From: Acidobacteriota bacterium
GTDB taxonomy: Bacteria; Acidobacteriota; Holophagae; Acanthopleuribacterales; Acanthopleuribacteraceae
Direction of reading: 5' to 3'
DNA length: 48,698 bases
NCBI GenBank assembly: GCA_002747255.1
Contig: PDUC01000010.1
Coordinates: forward strand, 1 to 48,698
The notes under the pieces are model-generated. The model did not search any database and was not told the DNA's origin. It was given only the letters and a program-made list of their open reading frames with translations. Position numbers and translations under genes: made by a program. Below, one piece after another: positions 23,900 to 33,128 of this stretch; the stretch's first letter is position 1, and every line of letters starts with the position of its first letter.

Positions 23900-26491
23900 A
23901 TGAAGGCATTCTTTTTATGGATTATTTTTTCAAGCACAGCCGTTCTGGCCCAAGGTCAGTTTACAGGCCCCAAGGAGACGTTCCTCGATCTGGTGGATCC
24001 ACTGATTACCGAAGGTGAACGGGAAATTTACAGCGGCATCACGAAATACAGGGAGCGGGATTATTTTCACAGTATTTTCTGGTACAAGCGCGATCCCCAC
24101 CCCGAATTAGCCGGCAATGAGTTCAAAAAAGAGTATTTTGAACGCAGAGAACAGGCGCGGCTGCGCTTTTCTGAAAGAGACAAACCCGGTGTCCAGACAG
24201 ACAGGGGCCGTGTTTTCCTGCTGTTGGGGGAGCCCGATGAAGTGGTGCAGGAAGCCGTCATTGAAAGTGCTCTTGGTTCCGGTATCAAGGAAAAATGGAT
24301 TTACAAAGATGAAAACGTCACTTTCAGCTTTTTGGTTGAAATTGGCGGAACGCGGTATCGTCTGATTGATCCATTAGATAAAAACGTATTCGAAAAATTG
24401 AGACAGGCAAAGATATTAGACCGGGCAGAGCCTTACAAGCTCAATATCATGCCCATCAGTCTCCCCAATATCGGTGCCACCAAGGATATCGAGAATCTGG
24501 TGGTCAAAGACCGCGAAGACTTAAACGCCGCCATTTCCTATTCCTGTTTCAAGTCCGACTCCTATCAAACCGAAGTTTACGTCGGTGTAACGGTCAACGA
24601 TGGTTCAGGACATCACTACGAAATAACACTGGCCGCTTTTGACCCCTACGAGAATAAAGTGCTCGATATTAAAAAGAAGGTCAAGGCCGCCAATGGCGAA
24701 TTCGTGGGTTTTCCCATCGCGCTCGATCCCGACCAGTATCAGATGGTGCTGCGAATCAAGGACCCCGATGGAAGGATGACCGTGGACAGAAGGTACCTGG
24801 ATGTACCTGATTTTATGGAAGGCAGTGTTCAGTTTTCCGGTATTGTGTGGGGTAACGCTCTTAAAAAAATTCCCGTCGAAGGCTTTAATACCGACAAGCG
24901 ATTCATCTTTGCAGACCGCTTTTTGGATGTCCAGAATCAGATTAAAGGTCAATCACCTCTCTACGTCATGCTGGAAACCTACGGTCTGGAAACCAGTTCC
25001 TTCGTTGTTTTGGTCAATGAAAAAGTGGTAGCTGATCAACCGTTGATTAACATGAAAATAAGTGATGGCAGTCGGCTGCTGTTTGAAATACCCTCGTCTT
25101 CCTGGAGTGACTTTTTTGAAATCAAGGTCATTGGCGGGAACCTGGATCAAAAGTACGCCAAATCCTTTTACCTGCTCGATGGCAAACCCGTTACGCATGC
25201 CCAGATGGTGGCCTCTTTCGAGGGCTTGCCCTATGAAAATGAACTGGTTTGGGCTGCACCGCAATCCGATCAGATCGAGCAGCTGACCGGCATTCGAATT
25301 GAAGTGCCCGACAATCTGAAAGTCAATGAAATGTACGTTTATCACAATCACAGGCTTATATCCCAAAGAGATAAACCGCCGTGGCAGGTTGAAGTCAGTC
25401 CTGGATTGGTTCACCTTTCCGGACAAAACAAGTTCACCATCGTTATGCAGACCGACAGCGGGCCGCGTTACCTGGAGAAAGCCTTCAAACCGCTCAGAAT
25501 TGACCAGACCATTAAAACCAGGGCGGTCAATATTTTCTTTAACGCTTTCAAGGAAGACACCACCTTCGTACCGGATCTGGATCTTGAGGCCATCGATGTC
25601 AAGGTGGATGATAAATCGGTGAAACCTCTCAGCATGAAAAAAGAAGAGAGTGCCATTACCTATTTATTTCTGGTGGACTGTTCCTACAGCATGAAAGATT
25701 CTTTTACCGGCAATATTCGAGCGATCAAGAAATTCATCAGTTTAATGCGCCCCATCGATCAGGGCTTCTTCGTGAAATTCTCCAACAATTACTACCAGAT
25801 GAACAAACCCACCAGGAGTAAGGAAGTGCTCAAGGCGGTCGCCGACAGCATTTCACTGGATGCGCACAACCCGCGCAGTTCCGATCGGCTTTATCGGGAA
25901 AACGAAACCTATGTCTACGACGCGGTGATTGCGGGTATCCACGCGTTAATTGCCTATCCGGGGCGGAAAGCCGCCGTTCTGATTTCAGACGGTATTTCCA
26001 TTGAAGGTGTTTTCACTCCCATGGCTCTGTTGTCCTATGCCCGCGAAAATGAAGTGGTTATTTACTCCCTCTGGCTGGATAACAACCCCAAGGTCTCCAC
26101 CGATGAATTTGCCTTTTTAAGGAAGGAAATTGGCCGGGGGGAACGGGTTGCCCGTGCCATTGGATTGTCCCGCTTCTTTGCAAAGAAGGACACCCAGAAA
26201 CAGATCATCATGGATAAGATCAAGAAGGGGTCCATCACCCAGGGACTCATGCAGATGATTGCTGAAGAATCCGGCGGCTTCCACTACCGCGTCTTCAAAG
26301 CGGATCGCTCACTCATTCAAACCTATATCGGTGATATTGAAAACGCCATGGGTTCGCAGTATCAGATGACTCTCATGCTTCCCATCTCAAACCAGATTCA
26401 GGAAGTTCTGCTTCAGTATCCTGATGATAAGGTCTACTTCAGATCCAAGTCCGCGGTTAAAGTCCGCAAAACCAATCCCCTGGTGGATTGA
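23900..26491 (+). CDS. Exported GWxTD-like plus VWFA domain protein, Acidobacteria type
   Basis: 863 residues. Signal peptide MKAFFLWIIFSSTAVLA. The N-terminal domain follows the GWxTD pattern: HSIFWYKRDPHPELAGNEF, then TDRGRVFLLLGEPDE. The motif itself reads GVQTD, with Val instead of Trp. After a long beta-rich middle part comes a von Willebrand A domain starting near residue 589, with the metal site DxSxS in LVDCSYSM and LISDGIS further on. This matches the VWFA-related Acidobacterial domain. Function is unknown; likely an outer-envelope or periplasmic assembly or adhesion factor. The ATG at 23900 has GGGAG 6 bases upstream; an open extension to 23777 is not coding. Confidence 0.88.
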   Translation: MKAFFLWIIFSSTAVLAQGQFTGPKETFLDLVDPLITEGEREIYSGITKYRERDYFHSIFWYKRDPHPELAGNEFKKEYFERREQARLRFSERDKPGVQTDRGRVFLLLGEPDEVVQEAVIESALGSGIKEKWIYKDENVTFSFLVEIGGTRYRLIDPLDKNVFEKLRQAKILDRAEPYKLNIMPISLPNIGATKDIENLVVKDREDLNAAISYSCFKSDSYQTEVYVGVTVNDGSGHHYEITLAAFDPYENKVLDIKKKVKAANGEFVGFPIALDPDQYQMVLRIKDPDGRMTVDRRYLDVPDFMEGSVQFSGIVWGNALKKIPVEGFNTDKRFIFADRFLDVQNQIKGQSPLYVMLETYGLETSSFVVLVNEKVVADQPLINMKISDGSRLLFEIPSSSWSDFFEIKVIGGNLDQKYAKSFYLLDGKPVTHAQMVASFEGLPYENELVWAAPQSDQIEQLTGIRIEVPDNLKVNEMYVYHNHRLISQRDKPPWQVEVSPGLVHLSGQNKFTIVMQTDSGPRYLEKAFKPLRIDQTIKTRAVNIFFNAFKEDTTFVPDLDLEAIDVKVDDKSVKPLSMKKEESAITYLFLVDCSYSMKDSFTGNIRAIKKFISLMRPIDQGFFVKFSNNYYQMNKPTRSKEVLKAVADSISLDAHNPRSSDRLYRENETYVYDAVIAGIHALIAYPGRKAAVLISDGISIEGVFTPMALLSYARENEVVIYSLWLDNNPKVSTDEFAFLRKEIGRGERVARAIGLSRFFAKKDTQKQIIMDKIKKGSITQGLMQMIAEESGGFHYRVFKADRSLIQTYIGDIENAMGSQYQMTLMLPISNQIQEVLLQYPDDKVYFRSKSAVKVRKTNPLVD

Positions 26492-26556
26492 TGCCGGGCA
26501 CTTTTCTGATGGGCTTGTGGGGCATTTCAGCGTGAGCTGGATTCAGTGAGCGTTTC

Positions 26557-27267
26557 ATGATCTCCTGTCTCTTGTTTTATTTACTTACTACGGGAGAAAC
26601 AGATCCCAAATGGGAGCGGTTTCTCCTGGTAGAAAGGCAAGAGCAGACCAGGGAAGGCCTGACCCGAGCTGGACTCTTTGTCCCCAAAATGAAGAACCTG
26701 TTCAGAGAAGAGGGGGTTCCCGAAGACCTGGTTTGGCTGGCTTTAATCGAGAGCAGCTTCAGACCCTTTGCAAAGAGTCCAACGGGAGCGGTGGGGCTTT
26801 TTCAGTTCAAGAAAAAAACCGCGCGGAATTTTGGTTTAAAGGTCACTTCCACTTTGGACGAGAGAACCTTTCCCTATCGGGCGGCCAGCTGTTCAGCGCG
26901 CTATCTAAAGTACTTATACCAGAAATTTCAGAATTGGGACCTGGTGCTGGCGGCATACAATCTGGGGGAAGGTGATTTACGCAGGACAATGATTCGCACC
27001 CAAACGCAGACATGGGATCAGGTCAAAGTGCATTTACGTCGGGAAACAAGGGAATACGTGCCAAAAGTGCGAACAGCTATTCGAATAGGAAACGCGTTTA
27101 TGGCAAAAGGTGAAAAAACCGCTTATTTCCTTTACTGTGTGCAGCGGGGCGACACGCTTTTCCAAATTGCAAAGCGGCACCATGCAGAAGTCAAGGAAGT
27201 GCAGAGGTTGAACGGAATGAAACACGCTCATATCCAGGTTGGCCAGACGCTGGTTTTACCACTTTAG
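26557..27267 (+). CDS. Lytic murein transglycosylase with LysM domain (MltD-like)
   Basis: 236 residues. SLT domain with the catalytic Glu in ALIESSFRP (E65), then PTGAVGLFQF and AAYNLGEGDL. A C-terminal LysM repeat begins YCVQRGDTLFQIAKRH and ends QVGQTLVLPL. It cleaves peptidoglycan in the periplasm and is anchored by LysM. The N-terminal hydrophobic stretch (ISCLLFYLL) is short, so export is likely but the signal is weak, and the ribosome binding site is poor. It is 65 bases after the GWxTD/VWA gene and may be in the same transcript. Confidence 0.88.
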   Translation: MISCLLFYLLTTGETDPKWERFLLVERQEQTREGLTRAGLFVPKMKNLFREEGVPEDLVWLALIESSFRPFAKSPTGAVGLFQFKKKTARNFGLKVTSTLDERTFPYRAASCSARYLKYLYQKFQNWDLVLAAYNLGEGDLRRTMIRTQTQTWDQVKVHLRRETREYVPKVRTAIRIGNAFMAKGEKTAYFLYCVQRGDTLFQIAKRHHAEVKEVQRLNGMKHAHIQVGQTLVLPL

Positions 27268-27573
27268 GAGCGTCGTTTGAACAGCGAGTTTGCGTCTTTT
27301 CATCCACTTTTGAACAGGAGTTCCCGGTTCGAGTTTCTCTGTGAAGAACGATTGTAACAGGGGTTCAAATCCGCAATGCTGCGCATTCCGTCAAGGCCGT
27401 TTAACCCTGTAAAATGTCCCCGTGATCTTGTTTCAGGACAGGTCAAAATAGGGTGATCGACCTTCAAAAGTACTGAATCCTATTCCCATTCGCCTTAAAT
27501 CATGGTAAATTCAGATCGATTATCAGCGGTGTGCGAGCGAAAGCCGCTAAATTTAGACAACATGGGGTTAACG
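27268..27573. other. 306-bp intergenic stretch with nothing recognised
   Basis: No gene, RNA or convincing promoter was found between the transglycosylase and the TPR lipoprotein. A GGTTCAAATCC string near 27360 looks like a tRNA T-loop but has no tRNA around it. Confidence 0.5.
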
Positions 27574-28362
27574 ATGAAAATAAGACTGTCGTTTTGTGTA
27601 ATATTAGCGTTTTCCAGCTTGTTCTGCGGACCGTCAGATAAAAAAACCAAAGAAGACGTTGCAGCCAATCAATACGATTACCGTGTGGCCGTACAGAACT
27701 ATCAAATTGGTTGCAATTACTTAAACGAGCTGGATTCCGTCAATGCCATCAAATATTTGAAACTGGCAGTTGAAATGGAACCTGAAAATTTTAACTACAA
27801 TCACTGGCTGGGTGTGGCCTATTCCATGAACGGACAGATTGAGAAGGCTGAAGAAAGCCTGACACGCGCCATTGAAATCAACGAAGCCTCCACCGAATCC
27901 TACAACTGTCTGGCTGTACTCTATACGGAAAACGGGGATTATCAAAAAGCGGAGGAGTACTTGAAAAAAGTGTTGGCAGACGGCTCCTATCCCAAACCGG
28001 ATTTCGCCTACTTCAATCTGGGAATTCTGAAGCGGAAGGAAGGCAAACTTGTTGAAGCCGTTGCCGCTTTTCAGAAATGTGTCAAAGAGAACCCCGAATT
28101 CTATCGAGCTTACATCACTCTGGGCAATATGTACGAAGAGGATCTCAACTACAAAGCGGCGCTGCACTACTATTCCCTTGCCGAGCCCGGTTACAAGGAT
28201 GATTTCAAACTGTATTTCAAAATCGGTAAAATGAATTACAAGCTCAAAAGGTACAGGGAAGCGAAACGTCATCTCTCCCAGGTTCTCATTCTGTTCCCGC
28301 CACCCGAAGTGGATGCTGAGGTTCAAGGGCTTTTGAAACTCATTCAAAAGATGGGTTACTGA
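27574..28362 (+). CDS. TPR-repeat putative lipoprotein (PilF/PilW-like)
   Basis: 262 residues. The N-terminal signal MKIRLSFCVILAFSSLFC ends in a lipobox-like LFC followed by GPSDKK, so it is probably an outer-membrane lipoprotein. The rest is at least five tetratricopeptide repeats, for example NYNHWLGVAYSMNGQIEKAE, then SYNCLAVLYTENGDYQKAE and FAYFNLGILKRKEGKLVEA. TPR lipoproteins of this size often assist secretin or pilus assembly, but no pilus genes are nearby. The ATG at 27574 is chosen to give the signal peptide; MGLT at 27562 is also possible. It is followed 19 bases later by the roadblock gene. Confidence 0.8.
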   Translation: MKIRLSFCVILAFSSLFCGPSDKKTKEDVAANQYDYRVAVQNYQIGCNYLNELDSVNAIKYLKLAVEMEPENFNYNHWLGVAYSMNGQIEKAEESLTRAIEINEASTESYNCLAVLYTENGDYQKAEEYLKKVLADGSYPKPDFAYFNLGILKRKEGKLVEAVAAFQKCVKENPEFYRAYITLGNMYEEDLNYKAALHYYSLAEPGYKDDFKLYFKIGKMNYKLKRYREAKRHLSQVLILFPPPEVDAEVQGLLKLIQKMGY

Positions 28363-28381
28363 CCCTTACTGGAATCAATTA

Positions 28382-28735
28382 ATGGATTTTCATCGTACAT
28401 TAGAAGAGACAATTGAGCGATTTCCGAATATTCGCGGGATTATATTCATTGATCCAGATGGTGAATCCATCATCCACTACCATCCTGGGATGACCGAATA
28501 CGATGTGCGGCTCACAGGTGCCAAAATAGCGGTTCTGGTACAATCACACCTGAAGGACCTGAATTCCAGCAGGCTAAAGGCCATGGAGACTGTTACATCG
28601 TCACATTATTCGCTTTTTTTACGGCTTAAATTGGGTTATTCAATCATGGTTGTCTCCAGGAAGAGTTACACCAATCAGCGACTGCGTGAATACATCACCG
28701 GTTTATCCCATGCATTTAATCGTGAAATTCTATAG
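28382..28735 (+). CDS. Roadblock/LC7 domain protein
   Basis: 117 residues, one roadblock/LC7 domain: an N-terminal helix (LEETIERFPNIRGIIFIDPDG), ESIIHYHP, and then SHYSLFLRLKLGYSIMVV. MglB-type proteins of this fold control small Ras-like GTPases such as MglA in polarity and motility. No MglA is adjacent; the nearest GTPases are FtsY (11 bases downstream) and the DUF3482 GTPase. I assign the fold with good confidence, the partner not at all. Confidence 0.75.
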   Translation: MDFHRTLEETIERFPNIRGIIFIDPDGESIIHYHPGMTEYDVRLTGAKIAVLVQSHLKDLNSSRLKAMETVTSSHYSLFLRLKLGYSIMVVSRKSYTNQRLREYITGLSHAFNREIL

Positions 28736-28746
28736 GAGATCCATCA

Positions 28747-30021
28747 ATGGGCAAAAAAAAAGGGTTCTTTTCTCGTTTTAGCAGGAAGAAAAAACAGGAA
28801 CAGGTTCAGTCACAGAAAGATCAGCTTCCAGAAGAGCTTCAGCCAACACCTGATACGCAACAAATAGCAGAGAACACAAAATTGGTTGAAGATCCTCTGT
28901 CCAAACAGGGTTCTTCAGTGGCAGAGCCGGAAGCAGAGGATCCATTCACCGTGTCCAACAGCCTCGATTCCAATGAACCACTGCTGGAACAGGAACATCC
29001 TGTTTTAGATCGTGAACGCGCAGAGAATACAGAGCAGGAAGCGATCCAAAATGACGAACGACCTGTTCAGGGGAAGAAGAAATTCTTCGCTCGGTTAAAG
29101 GCGGGTCTCAGTAAGACACGAAACTCCCTGAAGGGGAAACTCAGCGGTGTTTTTTCTGTAGGTCGAAAGATCGATGACGATCTGTATGAAGAACTTGAAG
29201 AAATGCTCATTACCTCGGACCTTGGAGTGCAAACCTCTATTGAATTAATTGAAGAAGTTCGGAAAACCGTTGATAAGAAACAGCTTAAAGATGGAGAGCA
29301 GCTCAAGAAAGAAATAAAGAGTCTGGTTGTAGAAATTCTCAAGAAAAACCCGTCTCAACCTCTGTCCCTGGATAAAAAACCCATGATAGGGCTGATTGTA
29401 GGTGTCAACGGTGTCGGCAAAACGACAACCATCGGTAAGCTGGCGACCCACTGGAACAGGCAAGGCAAGAAGGTGCTTATCTGCGCGGCGGATACTTTTC
29501 GAGCGGCAGCTGTTGAACAACTGCAAATTTGGGCCGACCGGGCTGACGTCGATATCGTTATGAAGCCTGAAAGCACGGATCCCGCTTCTGTTGTCTTCGA
29601 TGCCTTGCGTCGTGCCAAGAACGAAGCGGTTGATGTGTTGCTCATCGATACTGCCGGGAGACTGCACAACAATCCCAACCTGATGAAGGAGCTGGAGAAA
29701 ATTAAAAAAATCATTGGCCGGGAATTTGAAGGCGCGCCCCATCATGTTTTTCTCATTCTGGATGCCATTACCGGACAAAATGGCCTGGAACAGGCCAAAC
29801 AGTTTGTCTCCAAAGTTTCCGTTTCAGATTTGGTCATCACCAAACTCGATGGCACCGCAAAAGGCGGTGTGTCCGTTGCCATTTCCAATGAATTGAAACT
29901 GCCGATTCGGTTCATCGGAGTGGGGGAGAGACCGGACGATCTGTTGCCTTTTGATCCTGAGCAATTTGCGGATTCACTCTTTGACGACTCTGTTTCGGGC
30001 GAATCCACCAAAATAGCGTAA
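28747..30021 (+). CDS. ftsY: Signal recognition particle receptor FtsY
   Basis: 424 residues. The long N-terminal acidic A domain (Gln/Glu-rich, about residues 1-110) follows a basic start (MGKKKGFFSRFSRKKK) that can bind membrane. The NG domain follows: GVNGVGKTTT (about 219-228), ADTFRAAAVEQL, DTAGR (about 300), TKLDGTAKGG (about 364) and the closing GVGERPDDLLPFDPEQF. It docks ribosome-SRP complexes at the inner membrane. GGAGAT lies before the ATG. The operon context with LC7, PilZ and a membrane GTPase pair is unusual. Confidence 0.96.
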   Translation: MGKKKGFFSRFSRKKKQEQVQSQKDQLPEELQPTPDTQQIAENTKLVEDPLSKQGSSVAEPEAEDPFTVSNSLDSNEPLLEQEHPVLDRERAENTEQEAIQNDERPVQGKKKFFARLKAGLSKTRNSLKGKLSGVFSVGRKIDDDLYEELEEMLITSDLGVQTSIELIEEVRKTVDKKQLKDGEQLKKEIKSLVVEILKKNPSQPLSLDKKPMIGLIVGVNGVGKTTTIGKLATHWNRQGKKVLICAADTFRAAAVEQLQIWADRADVDIVMKPESTDPASVVFDALRRAKNEAVDVLLIDTAGRLHNNPNLMKELEKIKKIIGREFEGAPHHVFLILDAITGQNGLEQAKQFVSKVSVSDLVITKLDGTAKGGVSVAISNELKLPIRFIGVGERPDDLLPFDPEQFADSLFDDSVSGESTKIA

Positions 30022-30037
30022 GATCGCGGAGACTGAA

Positions 30038-30373
30038 ATGCCCCAGAGACGCAATTACACAAGATACGATGCAGAAGTCCTTCTGTGGTGGTTGAAGGAC
30101 TGGGATCCCATTCCCCTCAACATGCTGGACATCAGCGAAGGAGGCATGCTTTGTGAGTTTCCAGAGAAACTGGAAACGGGAACTCAAGTTGAGCTCCAAT
30201 TCGAGTTTCCCGATTACGAGGGAACCATTTCTTCCCGGTGTGTCGTGGCTTACTGCCGGCCGATGGGAAACCGATCCTTCTACATCGGGTTGAAACTCAA
30301 TGAATTGACGGGTATTCATAAAGACGAATTTTCAGAGAGGATGATGACTCTTCCAAAGCCGGGCGGAGTATGA
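30038..30373 (+). CDS. PilZ domain protein
   Basis: 111 residues, a single PilZ domain. The c-di-GMP binding signature is QRRNYTRYD (an R-x-x-x-R style N-terminal loop) and DISEGGM, the D/NxSxxG motif. So it likely senses c-di-GMP and acts on a partner. It begins 16 bases after ftsY and ends overlapping the DUF2868 gene by 4 bases, which suggests it works with that membrane protein or its GTPase. Confidence 0.85.
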   Translation: MPQRRNYTRYDAEVLLWWLKDWDPIPLNMLDISEGGMLCEFPEKLETGTQVELQFEFPDYEGTISSRCVVAYCRPMGNRSFYIGLKLNELTGIHKDEFSERMMTLPKPGGV

Positions 30374-31623
30374 AAATTGATGAGGTATTCAGGGTTTTCT
30401 GGGTTAAAGCCATTGAAGACTGCGATCACAGCGGTAAAATTGTCCCTTTCTTTTTAAGAGATGAAATTCGCCAGCACAGCGAGCGCTCCTTCTCCTTGCG
30501 GGCCGAGCGCATTCTGGACTGGGTGGGAAAATCCAAAAACCCCGACTTTAAACAGCCGCCGCTGCCTTTAAAACCCCTTTGGGTCGCCTGCTTTCTGCTT
30601 GTGGCACTTGTTTGCGGGTTGTGTACCAACCTGTTGGGAGACAAAAGAAGTGTTCACATTGTGCTCAACCCCTTTGCGGTTCTCTGGCTTTGGAATATGG
30701 TGGTTATTCTGCTTCAGCTCATCTTCTTCAACAAAAGCAAGCGTGTCTTCCAACTGCCAGGCGTGTTTGGCCAAAAGCTCCTTTTTAAACGGCTTTCCCT
30801 GCTCTGGAAAGTGAGGTGGACCTTTATGGCCGAAATGCGCCGTGCCATGCCGCAGTTCATCAACCAGAAACTGGTTTCCCTCTTTCATCTCGGAGCCATT
30901 GCCATCCTTGCGGGTGCGATCGTGGGGCTTTACATTCGGGGCCTTTTGCTGCATTACACGTTTACCTGGGAGAGCACGTTTTTTTCTTCACCCGAATTGC
31001 TGCAGTCCACGGTGGATATCTTCTTTTTGCCCGCTTCCTCCCTGAGTGGACTACCCATACCGAGACTGTCCGAAATGGGAGTCCAAATGAATGGCGCGGT
31101 GTGGATTCACCTTTTTGCCGTGACGTCCCTGCTCTATGTCATTGTCCCGCGCGGCCTGCTGCTGGTACTGGGGCAAATAAGGCAAATGAAGACCCGGCCT
31201 GGCAAGGAAATGTTCAGCGACCTCTACTTCCGCCGCCTGGTCGTGCGGGATGCGGTGACAGCGTTGACTTATGGCTTTGCTTTTGAAGAAGAAGACAAGC
31301 TGGGCTTTGCGAAATGTCTGGGTCGTGTGGAATCCATTCACTGGGTTTTTGTTCCGTGGGGAGAAGAGAAACTGGACATGCCTTCCCATGCCTATTTGAT
31401 TTTTCACGCATCCCAGACTCCCGAACAGGAAATTCACGGACAGTTTCTTGAAACGGTCGATACCGACAGCGCGGAACTTATTCTGTGGAAAGGCGACAGG
31501 GGCTTTTCAAAACCCGAAAGTCGGATTGCGCTGTGGGAGCGGCTTTTCAAGCACCACCATTTCAAAAACTATCAAATCTTTTTTCATGAAAACGAATACG
31601 GATTGGAGTCAAAAACACTATGA
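30370..31623 (+). CDS. DUF2868 family membrane protein
   Basis: 417 residues with four membrane helices: WVACFLLVALVCGLC, VLWLWNMVVILLQLIFF, FHLGAIAILAGAIVGLYI, and IHLFAVTSLLYVIV. The rest is cytoplasmic. It matches the DUF2868 pattern, which is known to be encoded next to a DUF3482 GTPase, as here with a 4-base overlap. Function unknown; the pair presumably forms a membrane-associated GTPase complex. Confidence 0.75.
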   Translation: MKIDEVFRVFWVKAIEDCDHSGKIVPFFLRDEIRQHSERSFSLRAERILDWVGKSKNPDFKQPPLPLKPLWVACFLLVALVCGLCTNLLGDKRSVHIVLNPFAVLWLWNMVVILLQLIFFNKSKRVFQLPGVFGQKLLFKRLSLLWKVRWTFMAEMRRAMPQFINQKLVSLFHLGAIAILAGAIVGLYIRGLLLHYTFTWESTFFSSPELLQSTVDIFFLPASSLSGLPIPRLSEMGVQMNGAVWIHLFAVTSLLYVIVPRGLLLVLGQIRQMKTRPGKEMFSDLYFRRLVVRDAVTALTYGFAFEEEDKLGFAKCLGRVESIHWVFVPWGEEKLDMPSHAYLIFHASQTPEQEIHGQFLETVDTDSAELILWKGDRGFSKPESRIALWERLFKHHHFKNYQIFFHENEYGLESKTL

Positions 31624-32993
31624 GTCAGCCCCAGGAAATCTACATCAGTCTGATTTCTCATACCAATGTCGGTAAAACCAGTCTGACACGAACGCTTTTG
31701 CGGAAAGATGTCGGAGAAGTCAGAGACGAACCTCATGTCACCACAAAAAACGAGGCCTATCTCTTTCTCGAATCGGCCGATGCCCGACTTTTCCTGTGGG
31801 ATACTCCTGGTTTTGGCGATATTCGCAAAGTACTCGAACGCGTTAAACGGGAGGGAGGTGCTACGGCGTGGCTTCGCCACCATCTAGTGGATCGGCTGAC
31901 ACAGCGTGCCCTTTTCTGCTCTGTGGAGGCTTTAAAACATATTCGGGCGGATGCCGATCTCGTTATTTACCTGGTCAACGGAGCCGAGAATCCCGAGTTC
32001 GCGGGCTACCCCCATCTGGAAATGGAACTGCTGTCGTACTTTAAAAAGGACGTACTGATTGTCGTCAATCAGGTCTCACACGACCTCGATTCTGACACAA
32101 AGAGTGAAAACAGGCTGTACAGGGACAAGTGGGTACAGAACTGGAAGACCTTCATGCAGCGCTTCCCCTTTGTGGTGGATGTCATTCCCCTGGACGCTCA
32201 TCACCCCATTCCCAAGATGGAAAGAAAACTGCTTGAATCGTTTTCATCCTACGTCAAAGAGGAAAAGCGCGCTGCCTGTCGGAGTTTAGTCAGGGAGACA
32301 CTTGAACAACAAAGATATGAACAGCAACACTGTACAGAAGCCGCTTGGCGGGTATTGACGTTTGCATGCCATCAGGCACAGCCGCCCTCAGAAGATGAAA
32401 AAGGCGATTTCGAGAAGATGCAGCGTGATCTGTCTCAGCAAATGAGCGTGTTTACTCAAACGCTCATGAAGACGTGTCGGATGAGTATGGCCGATCAGGC
32501 GGTTCTGAAGACCGAACTAGCGGATCTCGAGAACCGCCAAAATTTGATTTCAGAAAAAAAGGCAGGTTTGTGGTCGGGTTTGTTAACGGGCGCCATCAGT
32601 GGACTCACAGCGGATATCATGAGCGGCGGGTTGTCCTTTGGAGGAGGAGCACTCCTCGGAGGTCTGTCTGGATGGCTGGCGGCTTATTACGGATCCAAAG
32701 GTGTCAATCAGCTTTTCAATCAGGGTAAAAAGGATTTGAAATGGTCCAACGCCTTTCTGGTTGAACTGACCATGAGTTTATCCGCTCTCTACCTCCGCGT
32801 GCTGCACCATGGCAGGGCTCGCGGTGTTATCTACTTCTCTGAGCAGAAAGAGACAGAATTCTGGTTTTCCAAACTGTTAGCTCGTAAAGACGAGATTTCT
32901 GAGTTGATCGATTCCATGGTGTATTCGACTGATTGTGAAGAGAGCCGGAGGCGATTTGAGAGTCTGTTCAGGGACTTGCCGAATATTTTTTAA
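31620..32993 (+). CDS. DUF3482 family GTPase
   Basis: 457 residues. G1 SHTNVGKTSL (about 13-22), the switch Thr in VTTKNEAY, G3 DTPGFGD (61-67). The G4 position is NQVS rather than NKxD. A glycine-rich hydrophobic stretch (about 325-360, with GLLTGAISGLTADIMSGG and GGGALLGGLSGWLAAYYG) could insert in membrane or form a channel-like patch. The C-terminal domain is the DUF3482 region. It is translated together with the DUF2868 protein, its likely partner. Confidence 0.82.
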   Translation: MSQPQEIYISLISHTNVGKTSLTRTLLRKDVGEVRDEPHVTTKNEAYLFLESADARLFLWDTPGFGDIRKVLERVKREGGATAWLRHHLVDRLTQRALFCSVEALKHIRADADLVIYLVNGAENPEFAGYPHLEMELLSYFKKDVLIVVNQVSHDLDSDTKSENRLYRDKWVQNWKTFMQRFPFVVDVIPLDAHHPIPKMERKLLESFSSYVKEEKRAACRSLVRETLEQQRYEQQHCTEAAWRVLTFACHQAQPPSEDEKGDFEKMQRDLSQQMSVFTQTLMKTCRMSMADQAVLKTELADLENRQNLISEKKAGLWSGLLTGAISGLTADIMSGGLSFGGGALLGGLSGWLAAYYGSKGVNQLFNQGKKDLKWSNAFLVELTMSLSALYLRVLHHGRARGVIYFSEQKETEFWFSKLLARKDEISELIDSMVYSTDCEESRRRFESLFRDLPNIF

Positions 32994-33062
32994 TTGTGTT
33001 TTTGATGGCGTTCGATAGAGATCGGCTCTCCTGTCGATTTTGATATGGGCGATGCGTTTCCG

Positions 33063-33071
33063 TGCTAGAAT
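33063..33071 (+). promoter_or_regulatory. Extended -10 element before the potassium channel gene
   Basis: TGCTAGAAT, 57 bases before the start. TTGATA lies upstream but 20 bases from the -10, too far for a standard -35. The nonamer is the same as that before the methyltransferase gene. Confidence 0.4.
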
Positions 33072-33128
33072 GAGCGGGAAAAAGAGATTTCAGCTAGAAT
33101 TGATCGGAATTGCTCTCAGGATAAACTT

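Noticed and set aside
27355-27400. Possible tRNA (GGTTCAAATCC T-loop string)
   Set aside because: No matching acceptor, D or anticodon arms around it, and the T stem pairs poorly.
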